DNA from: Candidatus Caccocola faecipullorum
GTDB lineage: Bacteria > Synergistota > Synergistia > Synergistales > Synergistaceae
NCBI GenBank assembly: GCA_018716365.1
Contig: DVKA01000159.1
Coordinates: forward strand, 1-10,319
Length of the DNA: 10,319 nt
Direction: 5' to 3'
Positions 1 to 6,184 of the stretch are shown here, piece by piece. Each line of letters starts with the position of its first letter. The stretch's first letter is position 1. The position numbers and the translations under genes are program-made. Under the pieces are notes generated by a model. It was not told the origin of the DNA and made no database searches. It worked only from the letters and a program-made list of their open reading frames with translations.

Positions 1-1
1 T

Positions 2-508
2 TCAGCTTTCGTGCGCGACGCAGGCGACGCCGCCGTCCGCGTCAAAATATATCACCATCAGCTCGTCTGTGATTTCGGGATTGAAATTCAGATCCATTAT
101 GAACCCCTGCGCGCCAGTCTTCGCGTATGCAATGCTTCCGAAGCGATCGACGCGGAGGTAGTCTACCATCTCGGAGAACGACAGCGCCGTCGGGTCGTCC
201 ACGGGGAAGAGCGCCGCCGCGTCCTCCGGCTCCAGCTCGTCGCGGTGAAATTCCATGAAATAGGCGACTGTCGCGTAGTCTTCGCTCTCTTCGTCCGCGA
301 GCGTCTCTTTCAGAAATTTCTTCGCCGCCGCCTCAAGCTCGTCCACGCGGTCGAGCATCAAAGCGACCTTTTTCATAGCATCTTTGTCCGCGGTCAGAGC
401 CTCTTCCACGTCGAACCAGAACGGCTGTCCCGCCTCGCCCTTGCCCAAGAAAATTTCGTCGCCGGGCGTGTACTCGATATTTGGGTATTTTTCGCTGCTC
501 AGCTTCAT
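2..508 (-). CDS. DUF2004-like hypothetical protein
   Basis: A small acidic soluble protein of 168 aa with no signal peptide or membrane segment. The C-terminal pattern (ITDELMVIYFD, then a glycine turn and a terminal ES) and a central EFHRDEL segment resemble DUF2004 proteins as I remember them; the function of that family is unknown to me. Two ATG codons stand in tandem (509-511 and 506-508). GGAGAG at 516-521 lies 4 nt from the first and 7 nt from the second, so I chose the second. The TGA stop is at 2-4, so the gene is complete although it touches the window edge. It begins about 35 nt after the thiW stop with no terminator between them, so it may be the last gene of the thi operon. Nothing in the protein itself points to thiamine. 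The reading frame is firm; the family call is tentative. Confidence 0.8.
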   Translation of the reverse strand: MKLSSEKYPNIEYTPGDEIFLGKGEAGQPFWFDVEEALTADKDAMKKVALMLDRVDELEAAAKKFLKETLADEESEDYATVAYFMEFHRDELEPEDAAALFPVDDPTALSFSEMVDYLRVDRFGSIAYAKTGAQGFIMDLNFNPEITDELMVIYFDADGGVACVAHES

Positions 509-543
509 CATGCCACTCTCCGTTTATGATTTAAGAATTTTCG

Positions 544-1068
544 CTACATCAGCGTCCCGAAGGTGCGCGTTATCGAAAGCCGCTTGTTGAGCGCCCAGAC
601 GAGCGCCGCGCCGATTACCGCGCCGGGGACGGAACTGACGAGGAAGGAGCCGGAGAAGAAGAGGAAGCCGACGCTCTTGCCTATCGCGGGGCCGAGGAGC
701 TTCGCCCCCACCCACGCGCCTACGATTCCCGTGCCGGCCGGCTCGGCGCAGGCGGCGGCGATTTTGTATTTCTCGGGCAGGGCGCGCGCCGCGAGGCCGA
801 CGAAGAGCGCGCCGAACATGCTGCCAGGGAAGGCGAAGAGGCTGCCGGTGCCGAGCAGGTTGCGTATCACGCTCGTCGTGAATGCCGCGCCTACGGCCCA
901 CCACGGGCCGAGTACGATTCCCGCTAAGACGTTGATTGTGTGCTGAAAGGGGAAGCACTTCGTCGGCCCCATCGGTATGGAGACGACGGAGAGCGCGACG
1001 CCCGCCGCGGCGAGCACGCCCGCAAGCACGGCTTTTCTGAAAAGCAGGCTGTGTTTGTCGTTCGTCAT
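544..1068 (-). CDS. thiW: ThiW, S component of a thiazole ECF transporter
   Basis: A 174-aa hydrophobic integral membrane protein. It matches the ThiW family of substrate-binding (S) components of energy-coupling factor transporters, predicted to import the thiazole precursor hydroxyethylthiazole. Visible features are a short basic N-terminus, then a helix, a PMGPTKCFPFQHTINVLAG segment around residues 33-51, and further helices rich in Gly and Ala. The PxxHxxNVLAGxxLGPWW pattern is typical of ThiW and related S components. It lacks ATPase and T-subunit parts, so it must use EcfA/EcfT encoded elsewhere. It starts 15 nt after the thiE stop, with a weak GAGAG-type ribosome site. Its place next to thiE, thiM and thiD in one riboswitch-controlled operon supports the thiazole assignment. 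The substrate is inferred from family and context. Confidence 0.88.
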   Translation of the reverse strand: MTNDKHSLLFRKAVLAGVLAAAGVALSVVSIPMGPTKCFPFQHTINVLAGIVLGPWWAVGAAFTTSVIRNLLGTGSLFAFPGSMFGALFVGLAARALPEKYKIAAACAEPAGTGIVGAWVGAKLLGPAIGKSVGFLFFSGSFLVSSVPGAVIGAALVWALNKRLSITRTFGTLM

Positions 1069-1083
1069 TTTTTATCTCTCTTC

Positions 1084-1728
1084 TTATCCGAAATATTTGT
1101 TTATCTCGTTTATCAGCGCGCGGGCCGCTTTTTCGGGGTCGCCGGCGCGCACTATCGCGCCCGAGAGCGATATGCCGCTCGCGCCACAGCCCGCGAGCTC
1201 GCGCACGTTGTCGAGCTCGATGCCGCCTATCGCGACGGATGGAATTTCTATCGCCGAGAGCGTTTTTTTGATTCCCGCGGGGCCTATGACGACCGCGTCG
1301 CCCTTCGTCGCCGTGCCGAAGGCCGCGCCGCAGCCTACGTAGTCCGCGCCGAGCCGCTGCGCCTCGCGCGCAAGCTCCGGCGTGCGCGCAGTGCCGCCGA
1401 TTATGAAATCCGGCCCCGCGACTGCGCGCGCCGCGTCAACCGGCAGGTCTTTCTGCCCGAGGTGGACTCCGTCGGCTTTCGCCGCGAGCGCCACGTCGAG
1501 CCTGTCGTTGACGAAGAAGAGCGCTCCGCGCTCCGCGCAGAGCTCTTTCAGCTTCAGCGCCGTTTCGTAGGTTTCGCGTCCCGTCCATGTTTTTACGCGC
1601 AGCTGCACAGCCGTGACGCCGCCCGCGAGCGCGGCGCGCGTCTGCTCTATTACGGACTCCGGCGCGCTTCCCTCGCCGCATATGAGATAGAGGCGGAGTT
1701 TCTCCGCGAGCTTGTTTCTATCGTACAT
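1084..1728 (-). CDS. thiE: Thiamine phosphate synthase ThiE
   Basis: This cytosolic 214-aa TIM-barrel enzyme joins HMP-pyrophosphate and thiazole phosphate to give thiamine phosphate. Family motifs, counted from the chosen start: QLRVK at 42-46, NDRLDVA at 74-80 (pyrophosphate and metal site), VHLGQKD at 88-94, GTATK at 138-142 and AIGGI at 166-170. The length is typical. The frame can be opened up to 1758, but the ATG at 1726-1728 has AGGAGG (1735-1740) 6 nt upstream and gives a normal N-terminus. The gene overlaps the end of thiM by 11 nt, so translation is probably coupled. One oddity: the stretch usually read as G-V/L-S-x-H is GGTART here (111-116), replacing the Ser and His that I expect. 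Enzyme identity is secure; the effect of that change is unknown. Confidence 0.95.
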   Translation of the reverse strand: MYDRNKLAEKLRLYLICGEGSAPESVIEQTRAALAGGVTAVQLRVKTWTGRETYETALKLKELCAERGALFFVNDRLDVALAAKADGVHLGQKDLPVDAARAVAGPDFIIGGTARTPELAREAQRLGADYVGCGAAFGTATKGDAVVIGPAGIKKTLSAIEIPSVAIGGIELDNVRELAGCGASGISLSGAIVRAGDPEKAARALINEINKYFG

Positions 1729-2470
1729 TTTTCTCCTCCTCGGAATGCAGCTCCGCAAGCCAGTCCATGAATGCGGTGCGGAACGAATACGGACCCGCCG
1801 AGGCGCTGTCCTTTTCGGCGAGCGCAGCGGCGCGGCGGAAAAGTTTCAGCGCGCGGCGCGAAGCCTCGAACGGCTCGTCGAGCGCGCAGAAAAGCGCCGT
1901 CGCGCTGCCGAGCGCGCAGCCGATGCCGCTCGTCATGGCGAGCAGAGGGGAGCCGCCCTCTATCACTTCGCGCCGGACGCCCGCGCCGTCGGCCAGAAAA
2001 TCGCGCTCGCCGGTGCAGTAGACCGCAGCGCCGAATTTTTTCGCGCATTCCGCCGTTATCTCGGCCGCTCCATTTTCCACGCGCTCGCTCGAAACTCCGC
2101 GCGGCGCGCAGCCCTCGCCGCAGAGCGCGGCGATTTCGGAAAAGTTGCCCTTTATTACGGAAAATTTTATCTCCGAGAGCAGCGCGTCCGCCGCCTCGGT
2201 GCGGAAGCGCGAGAAGCCGTAGCCGACCGCGTCCATCACTATCGGGCGTTTTGCCGCGGCGGCCGCGCGCGCCGCCGCGAGGTAAAGCTCGCGCGCGTCG
2301 TTCGGCGGCGTGCCGATGTTTATCAGCAGAGCGTCGCAGGCCGCGGCTATCTCCGCAGCCTCGCCGATCTGCGGCGACATTATGGATACGCCGCCGAGCA
2401 GCGCCACGCAGTCGGCCTGAAGCTGCGCCGAGACGATGTTCGTTATCTGGTAGACGAGCGGTTTAGCCAT
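1718..2470 (-). CDS. thiM: Hydroxyethylthiazole kinase ThiM (divergent)
   Basis: A ribokinase-like kinase of 250 aa that phosphorylates hydroxyethylthiazole, the salvage entry to the thiazole half of thiamine. Supporting features are YQITN near the N-terminus (7-11), LLINIGT (48-54), VMDAVGYG (78-85), VIKGNFSEI (105-113), CTGERDF (152-158), and SGIGCALGS (181-189) holding the likely catalytic Cys185. Several positions differ from the pattern I remember: the usual NFTANGLLALGASPVM stretch reads QLQADCVALLGGVSIM, DPVGAG has become DAVGYG, and TGTGC is SGIGC. It overlaps thiD by 8 nt and thiE by 11 nt, so all three are likely translated in a coupled fashion. The annotation rests on both fold and operon context. 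A shifted substrate preference cannot be excluded. Confidence 0.9.
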   Translation of the reverse strand: MAKPLVYQITNIVSAQLQADCVALLGGVSIMSPQIGEAAEIAAACDALLINIGTPPNDARELYLAAARAAAAAKRPIVMDAVGYGFSRFRTEAADALLSEIKFSVIKGNFSEIAALCGEGCAPRGVSSERVENGAAEITAECAKKFGAAVYCTGERDFLADGAGVRREVIEGGSPLLAMTSGIGCALGSATALFCALDEPFEASRRALKLFRRAAALAEKDSASAGPYSFRTAFMDWLAELHSEEEKNVR

Positions 2471-3293
2471 TGATTATCTCTGTCCACGGCATCGTAACCG
2501 CGTGGCCGAGGCAGCCCGCGCCGTGTCCCGCCGTGACGCCGTAGTGCAGCCCCGCGCGCAGGTAGAGGCGCGCGCGGCGCACCGCCTCTTCAAGCCCGCA
2601 GCCGGCGGCGAGCTCCGCGGCTATCGCGGAGCTGAGGGTGCAGCCCGTGCCGTGGTTCGCCGTCGTGTCGATGCGCTTGTCCTCGAAGAGCGTCATCTTA
2701 CCGTCCGCATAAAGCACGTCTGTAATAACGTCCGGCTCGCCGCCGAGATGTCCGCCCTTCACGAGCACCGCGCCGCAGCCGAGCTTCGCTATCTCTTCCG
2801 CGGCGGCCTTCATCTCTTCGACTGTGCGCGCCGTCATGCCTGTCAGCTTCTCTGCCTCGGGCAGGTTCGGCGTCACTATCATCGCCATCGGCAGGATTAT
2901 GCTCTTCACGGCGTCCACCGCGTCCGCTTCGAGCAGAGAGTCGCCGCTCTGCGCTACCATCACGGGGTCGACGACGAGCTTCTTTATCCCGAGTTCGGCA
3001 AGCCCCTCCGCGACGGCGCTTATCGCGCCGCGGTTGCCGAGCATCCCTGTCTTCACCGCGTCGAGCGGGAAGTCGCGCCCGACGGCGAGAATCTGCGCCT
3101 TTATAATCTCGGGCGGAACGGGATGGATGCCCGTAACGCCGACGGAGTTCTGTACAGTCACCGCAGTTATCGCCGACGTGCCGAATATCTTAAGCGATGC
3201 GAAGGTTTTCAAATCCGCCTGAATGCCCGCGCCGCCGCCGGAGTCGCTGCCCGCGACGGTCATAGCAATGCCTCTGTATATGCCGTGTCTCAT
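2463..3293 (-). CDS. thiD: HMP / HMP-phosphate kinase ThiD
   Basis: A 276-aa bifunctional kinase of the ribokinase fold that converts hydroxymethylpyrimidine to HMP-phosphate and then to HMP-pyrophosphate for ThiE. Visible motifs are AGSDSGGGAGIQADLKTF (14-31), VDPVMVAQSGDSLL (around 107-120), VTPNLPEAEKLTG (around 137-149), VLVKGGHL, and the anion-hole motif NHGTGCTLSSAIAAELAAG near residue 215. Length and motifs are normal for a stand-alone ThiD, with no ThiE or ThiN fusion. The ATG at 3291-3293 has AGGAGG at 3301-3306, 7 nt upstream and just past the riboswitch terminator. It is the first gene of the operon and the direct target of the TPP riboswitch. Confidence 0.97.
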   Translation of the reverse strand: MRHGIYRGIAMTVAGSDSGGGAGIQADLKTFASLKIFGTSAITAVTVQNSVGVTGIHPVPPEIIKAQILAVGRDFPLDAVKTGMLGNRGAISAVAEGLAELGIKKLVVDPVMVAQSGDSLLEADAVDAVKSIILPMAMIVTPNLPEAEKLTGMTARTVEEMKAAAEEIAKLGCGAVLVKGGHLGGEPDVITDVLYADGKMTLFEDKRIDTTANHGTGCTLSSAIAAELAAGCGLEEAVRRARLYLRAGLHYGVTAGHGAGCLGHAVTMPWTEIING

Positions 3294-3309
3294 ATTGTAT
3301 CCTCCTTAC

Positions 3310-3337
3310 AAAAAGCCCCGCTCATGAAGAGCGGGGC
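3310..3337 (-). terminator. Intrinsic terminator of the TPP riboswitch
   Basis: A perfect 8-bp GC-rich stem (3315-3322 with 3330-3337) closes a 7-nt loop and is followed on the minus strand by five U residues (3310-3314). It lies between the TPP aptamer and the thiD ribosome site, as expected for the OFF structure of a transcription-terminating riboswitch. Confidence 0.92.
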
Positions 3338-3354
3338 CGCGTCGTTTCTGTTTT

Positions 3355-3442
3355 GCCTCGCTTCCTACGCCGGCGTTGTCCGGTTCAGGTCTGGGGTCGA
3401 AGTCGCCTTCCTCTCAGCATTGCGCTCCCCCGGAGAGCTTCT
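3355..3442 (-). promoter_or_regulatory. TPP (thi-box) riboswitch aptamer
   Basis: Read on the minus strand, this contains the conserved THI-box blocks in order: GGGGGAGC, then CTGAGA (pyrimidine sensor), ACCCCAGACCTGAAC, CGGACAACGCCGGCGTAGG (pyrophosphate sensor helix) and a closing GGAAGC. It sits in the leader of thiD. The last aptamer strand AGCGAGGC (3355-3362) differs at only one position from the terminator's 3' arm, so it can pair with the terminator's 5' arm and act as antiterminator when TPP is absent. Binding of TPP should lock P1, free the terminator and stop transcription of thiD-thiM-thiE-thiW. Boundaries are approximate. Confidence 0.96.
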
Positions 3443-3446
3443 GTAA

Positions 3447-3475
3447 ATTATCGTTCCGCGCGCGCGCCGTGTCAA
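3447..3475 (-). promoter_or_regulatory. Promoter of the thiD operon
   Basis: On the minus strand, TTGACA (3470-3475), a 17-nt spacer and GATAAT (3447-3452) give a near-consensus sigma-70-type promoter. Transcription should start near 3440, right at the 5' edge of the TPP aptamer, which is strong positional support. Confidence 0.88.
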
Positions 3476-3482
3476 CTTGACA
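3470..3482. repeat. 13-bp palindrome formed by two back-to-back -35 hexamers
   Basis: TGTCAACTTGACA is a perfect inverted repeat around the central C at 3476. Each arm is the consensus -35 hexamer of one of the two divergent promoters (thiD operon and thiN). It could be only two good promoters packed together, or could also serve as an operator. Confidence 0.8.
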
Positions 3483-3505
3483 AACGCGGCGGCGCTTGCT
3501 ACAAA
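3477..3505 (+). promoter_or_regulatory. Promoter of thiN, divergent from the thi operon
   Basis: On the plus strand, TTGACA (3477-3482), a 17-nt spacer and TACAAA (3500-3505), with a TG extended -10 dinucleotide at 3497-3498. The expected start is near 3512, which leaves a leader of only about 17 nt before the TTG start of thiN and no room for a riboswitch. Its -35 hexamer is separated by one base from the -35 of the opposite promoter. Confidence 0.7.
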
Positions 3506-3528
3506 TTGCGCGGAAAGGCGGTGCTCTG

Positions 3529-4248
3529 TTGAATTTGTTGGAATTGCCTGATATTACGATAGAGGGCGGAGTGCGCGTGGAATCCGCGCCGCTCGTCATG
3601 GTGCTCGGAGGGCGCGCGCCGTCGCCGGAATTTCTCACGGCGCTCTCGCGCGGCTGCGAGCTCTGGGCCGTCGACAGGGGAGTGGAGGCCTGCCGCGCCG
3701 CGGGAACCGCTCCCGCCGTGCTGATAGGCGACCGCGACAGCGGAAGCGCGGAAGGCTGGCGCTGGGCCGCGGAGCGCGGCGCGAAGACGCGCGAGTATCA
3801 GAGCGACAAAGACCTCACAGATTTTCAGCTCGCGCTCGAAATCTTTGCGGAAGAGCGTAAAAACAGCGAAAAAAATATAATTTTAACGGGCGCGCTCGGC
3901 GGCCGGTTCGACCATCTTTGGAGCCTGACGCTCTCTTTTCTGAACATGACGCGCGCCGGAGTTCCATTCTGCATGGCCGACGACCGCGAAGGCATGATAT
4001 TCGTCCGCGGCGGCGAAGCTTACGCGCTCGCCTTCGCGCGCAGGCCGAAGGCGCTTTCTCTGCTTTCGTTCTCGCCGGTCTGCCGCGGAGTAAATCTCAG
4101 CGGAGTGCATTGGCCTCTGTCGGATGCCGAGCTGTGTTACGACTTCCCCTATGCCGTGAGCAACCGCGTCGAGGGCGGCGGGCGCGCAGAAGTTTCATGC
4201 GCCTCCGGCACTCTCGGCGTTTACTGGACGTGGGGCGACGCGTTTTAA
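3529..4248 (+). CDS. thiN: Thiamine pyrophosphokinase (ThiN/TPK)
   Basis: A cytosolic enzyme of 239 aa that transfers pyrophosphate from ATP to thiamine, giving TPP. Motifs counted from the TTG start: D49 with GVEACRAAG, IGDRDS at 66-71 (usually GDFDS or GDLDS), DKDLTD at 93-98 (usually DKDxTD), and the nucleotide/thiamine motif LTGALGGRFDHL at 119-130. The C-terminal half has the usual beta-rich thiamine-binding character. The frame opens at a TTG at 3496, but that codon lies inside the predicted promoter spacer. The TTG at 3529-3531 has an AAAGGCGG ribosome site (3514-3521) 7 nt upstream and is preferred; no ATG is available nearby. Facing away from the thi operon, it supplies the last step for imported thiamine. 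The exact start is the main uncertainty. Confidence 0.93.
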   Translation: MNLLELPDITIEGGVRVESAPLVMVLGGRAPSPEFLTALSRGCELWAVDRGVEACRAAGTAPAVLIGDRDSGSAEGWRWAAERGAKTREYQSDKDLTDFQLALEIFAEERKNSEKNIILTGALGGRFDHLWSLTLSFLNMTRAGVPFCMADDREGMIFVRGGEAYALAFARRPKALSLLSFSPVCRGVNLSGVHWPLSDAELCYDFPYAVSNRVEGGGRAEVSCASGTLGVYWTWGDAF

Positions 4249-4258
4249 TAGAGGTGCG

Positions 4259-4287
4259 TCACGCGCCTGCGCCGCGTTCGCGCGTGA
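4259..4287 (+). terminator. Hairpin after thiN, possible weak terminator
   Basis: TCACGCGC (4259-4266) and GCGCGTGA (4280-4287) form a perfect 8-bp stem with a 13-nt loop, 10 nt after the thiN stop. No U-run follows, so it is not a classical intrinsic terminator and may only protect the 3' end. The remaining bases up to 4421 hold a possible -10 (TAGAAT, 4382-4387) for the next gene, without a convincing -35. Confidence 0.35.
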
Positions 4288-4421
4288 ACTCGGCAAAACT
4301 CCGTCGCGTCTGATAATTCCGCAAAATTTCAGAGGCGCTGCTGCTCGTGGCGGCCGAGTGCCGCGCAGACGCTTCTCATGATAGAATAGTCCGGTAATTA
4401 GAAATTCAAGGATGTGAGTCG

Positions 4422-5039
4422 ATGTTAGGAAATCTTTTCTCGCCCGGAGGCATAGCGAACCTGCTGTTAAGCGTTCCCGCCGTGCTGTGGGCGATCACCT
4501 TTCACGAATTCTGCCACGGCTTCGCTGCGAAGATGCTCGGCGACCCGACGGCCGAGAGGGAGGGGCGGCTCTCGCTCAACCCGCTCGACCACCTCGACCC
4601 CGTCGGCGCGCTCTGTCTCCTGCTCTTCCGCTTCGGCTGGGCGAAGCCCGTGCCTATCGACACGCGCTACTTCAAACACCCGAAGCGCGACATAATAATC
4701 GTGAGCCTTGCGGGCGTCGCAGGCAACCTGCTGACCGCCTTCGTCTGCGCGCGGCTCGTGAACTTCTTCCCCGGCCTCTTTTCGAGCTGGGGGGCGCAGC
4801 AGTTCATACTGCTCATGATATACATCAACCTCGGCCTCGCGGCCTTCAACATCATCCCGATACCGCCGCTCGACGGCTCGCGCATCCTCTACGTGCTGCT
4901 GCCCTACCAGTGCATGAAATATTATTACTGGCTCGAACGCTACGGGATGTTCGTCGTCGTCGGCCTGCTCGTGCTCGGCATATTCCCGTATATCATGTAT
5001 CCGATAATGACCGTGCTCTTCCACATCGTCATGTTCTAG
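4422..5039 (+). CDS. M50 site-2-type membrane protease
   Basis: A polytopic membrane zinc metalloprotease of 205 aa, of the short M50 site-2-protease-like type without a PDZ domain. The zinc motif HEFCH is at residues 28-32 in the first hydrophobic helix. The second motif NIIPIPPLDGSRIL, around residues 145-158, supplies the conserved NxxPxPPLDG. Hydrophobic segments lie near residues 10-35, 60-70, 90-110, 125-150 and 175-200. Substrates of this subfamily are generally not known; cleavage of transmembrane substrates is inferred from the family. The ATG is preceded by AAGGA (4409-4413). Its TAG stop overlaps the surE ribosome site, so it and surE are probably co-transcribed. Confidence 0.93.
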   Translation: MLGNLFSPGGIANLLLSVPAVLWAITFHEFCHGFAAKMLGDPTAEREGRLSLNPLDHLDPVGALCLLLFRFGWAKPVPIDTRYFKHPKRDIIIVSLAGVAGNLLTAFVCARLVNFFPGLFSSWGAQQFILLMIYINLGLAAFNIIPIPPLDGSRILYVLLPYQCMKYYYWLERYGMFVVVGLLVLGIFPYIMYPIMTVLFHIVMF

Positions 5040-5049
5040 GAGAAAAAAT

Positions 5050-5850
5050 GTGAAAAAAATACTCGTAACCAACGACGACGGCGTTTACGCCGAAGGGATA
5101 GTGACGCTCGCGCGCGCGCTGCGCGAGGCGGGCTGCGAAGTCCTCGTCTGCGCGCCGGACAGGGAGCGCAGCGCGTCGGGACACTCGATGACTATGGACC
5201 GCCCGCTGCAAATCAGGAAAGCCGGCCTTGCGCACACAGGCGGAGCGGAGGCGTGGTGCTGCGACGGCACGCCGACAGACTCCGTCATCATGGCGCTTGA
5301 AGTGCTGAAATTCCCAGCCGACTTCGTAATCTCTGGAATCAACCGTGGCCCGAACCTCGGCGACGACATCACCTACTCCGGCACCGCCTGCGCCGCGATG
5401 GAGGGCGTAATCGCGGGCCTTCCATCGATGGCAGTCTCGCTGGTCTGCAGTTCGCGCGACAAAATCCTGCATTACGAGACGGCGGCGCGCGCCGCGATAG
5501 AAATACTCGAATGGACGAAAAACCACCCGATGGACGAAGGGATCTTCTACAACGTCAACGTGCCGAACGTTTCGCCCTGCGAGCTGCGCGGCGTGAAGCT
5601 CGCGCGCAAAGGCAAACGCCGCTACAACGATAAAATCACGGTCGTCAAAACGCCCTTCGGCGGCGAGGCCTACTGGGTCGGCGGCCGCATAGAGGACGAC
5701 ACGGCGGAGGACACAGACGTAGCCGCAGTGGCGAAGGGCTTCGCCTCGCTCACGCCGGTACATCTCGAAATGACGTCGTTCGCCGCGCTCGAAAAAATCT
5801 CCGCGCTCGGCATGGAACGCGACGTAAACGCGGCGCTCGGCAAAAACTGA
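5050..5850 (+). CDS. surE: 5'/3'-nucleotidase SurE
   Basis: This 266-aa cytosolic metal-dependent phosphatase hydrolyses nucleoside monophosphates; in other bacteria some members also act on short polyphosphate. The N-terminus ILVTNDDGVYAEGI carries metal ligands D9 and D10. Ser41 in RERSASGHSMT and Asn98 in ISGINRGPNLGDD complete the usual D-D-S-N metal site, and YSGTACAAMEG follows. Length and motifs are normal. The start is GTG (5050-5052), with AGGAG (5038-5042) 7 nt upstream. An ATG two bases earlier is out of frame and hits a stop at once. The ribosome site overlaps the stop codon of the M50 gene, which points to a two-gene transcript. Confidence 0.96.
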   Translation: MKKILVTNDDGVYAEGIVTLARALREAGCEVLVCAPDRERSASGHSMTMDRPLQIRKAGLAHTGGAEAWCCDGTPTDSVIMALEVLKFPADFVISGINRGPNLGDDITYSGTACAAMEGVIAGLPSMAVSLVCSSRDKILHYETAARAAIEILEWTKNHPMDEGIFYNVNVPNVSPCELRGVKLARKGKRRYNDKITVVKTPFGGEAYWVGGRIEDDTAEDTDVAAVAKGFASLTPVHLEMTSFAALEKISALGMERDVNAALGKN

Positions 5851-5896
5851 ACGAAACGCGCGCAGCCGTTCACTTTGAACACAAAGGTGGGGACGG

Positions 5897-5924
5897 TTGA
5901 CAGAATCGCGCTATCTGTTAAAAT
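5897..5924 (+). promoter_or_regulatory. Promoter of the argG T-box transcript
   Basis: TTGACA (5897-5902), a 16-nt spacer and TAAAAT (5919-5924) give a near-consensus promoter. Transcription would begin near 5931, just upstream of the T-box stem I. It lies about 50 nt after the surE stop; only a weak imperfect hairpin without a U-run separates them. Confidence 0.85.
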
Positions 5925-5939
5925 GTTCCACAAGTTTTA

Positions 5940-6184
5940 AGAAAGGAGGGGCGGCTGTGAGGCTTTTATCTGTCGGACGAATAAGACGTATACGACGAAT
6001 CTTCCGTGACGGACATACAGTGTTATGCTGTGACGGGGACATGGGTTCGATCGTTCGGCGACAGAGATGAGGAGCCACCGGCTGAAAGCGCCTCTCGCAA
6101 AGAAGATTAAAACCTCGCACCCCTGAGCATAAAGAAACGAAGCGGACGCGAAAGCGTCAACAAGGGTGGCACCGCGGGTAATTC
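5940..6184 (+). promoter_or_regulatory. T-box leader of argG (tRNA-sensing)
   Basis: The T-box core AGGGTGGCACCGCGG is at 6163-6177. The tRNA-binding bulge UGGC (6167-6170) should pair with the 3' end of an uncharged tRNA whose discriminator base is G. The antiterminator can form from AGGG (6163-6166) with CCCT (6192-6195) and CGGG (6175-6178) with CCCG (6187-6190), which excludes the terminator at 6185-6219. Stem I probably spans 5950-6079: GGCGGCU (5950-5956) pairs with AGCCACC (6073-6079) with one mismatch, and CTGTCG (5970-5975) pairs with CGACAG (6059-6064). The 3' side of stem I offers arginine triplets (for example CGA at 6048-6050 and 6059-6061), but I could not fix the specifier codon. 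Argument for arginine rests mainly on the downstream gene. Confidence 0.93.
5957..6070 (+). other. Possible arginine-rich leader ORF inside the T-box
   Basis: A GTG at 5957 is preceded by AAAGGAGGGG (5942-5951) with good spacing and opens a 37-codon frame ending in TGA at 6068-6070. Ten of the 37 residues are Arg, seven of them in the first 17 codons, using AGG, AGA, CGA and CGT rather than the CGC common in this genome. It overlaps stem I of the T-box, so the same bases also have a structural role and the frame may be a coincidence. Translation is unproven. Confidence 0.25.

Noticed and set aside
940..1770. 276-codon plus-strand open frame opposite thiW and thiE
   Set aside because: Very Arg/Ala-rich translation, antisense to two recognised genes; it arises from codon bias on the other strand.
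2502..3446. 314-codon plus-strand open frame across thiD and the riboswitch
   Set aside because: Runs through a riboswitch and terminator and lies antisense to thiD; no recognisable domain.
3496..3528. Upstream TTG start for thiN at 3496
   Set aside because: It lies in the spacer/-10 region of the predicted thiN promoter, before the expected transcription start, and has no ribosome site.
4467..5072. 201-codon minus-strand frame across the M50 protease gene
   Set aside because: Charged low-complexity translation, antisense to a gene with intact HExxH and NxxPxPPLDG motifs.
5871..5893. Imperfect hairpin after surE (CACTTTG with CAAAGGTG)
   Set aside because: Short stem with a bulge and no U-run; not a credible terminator.
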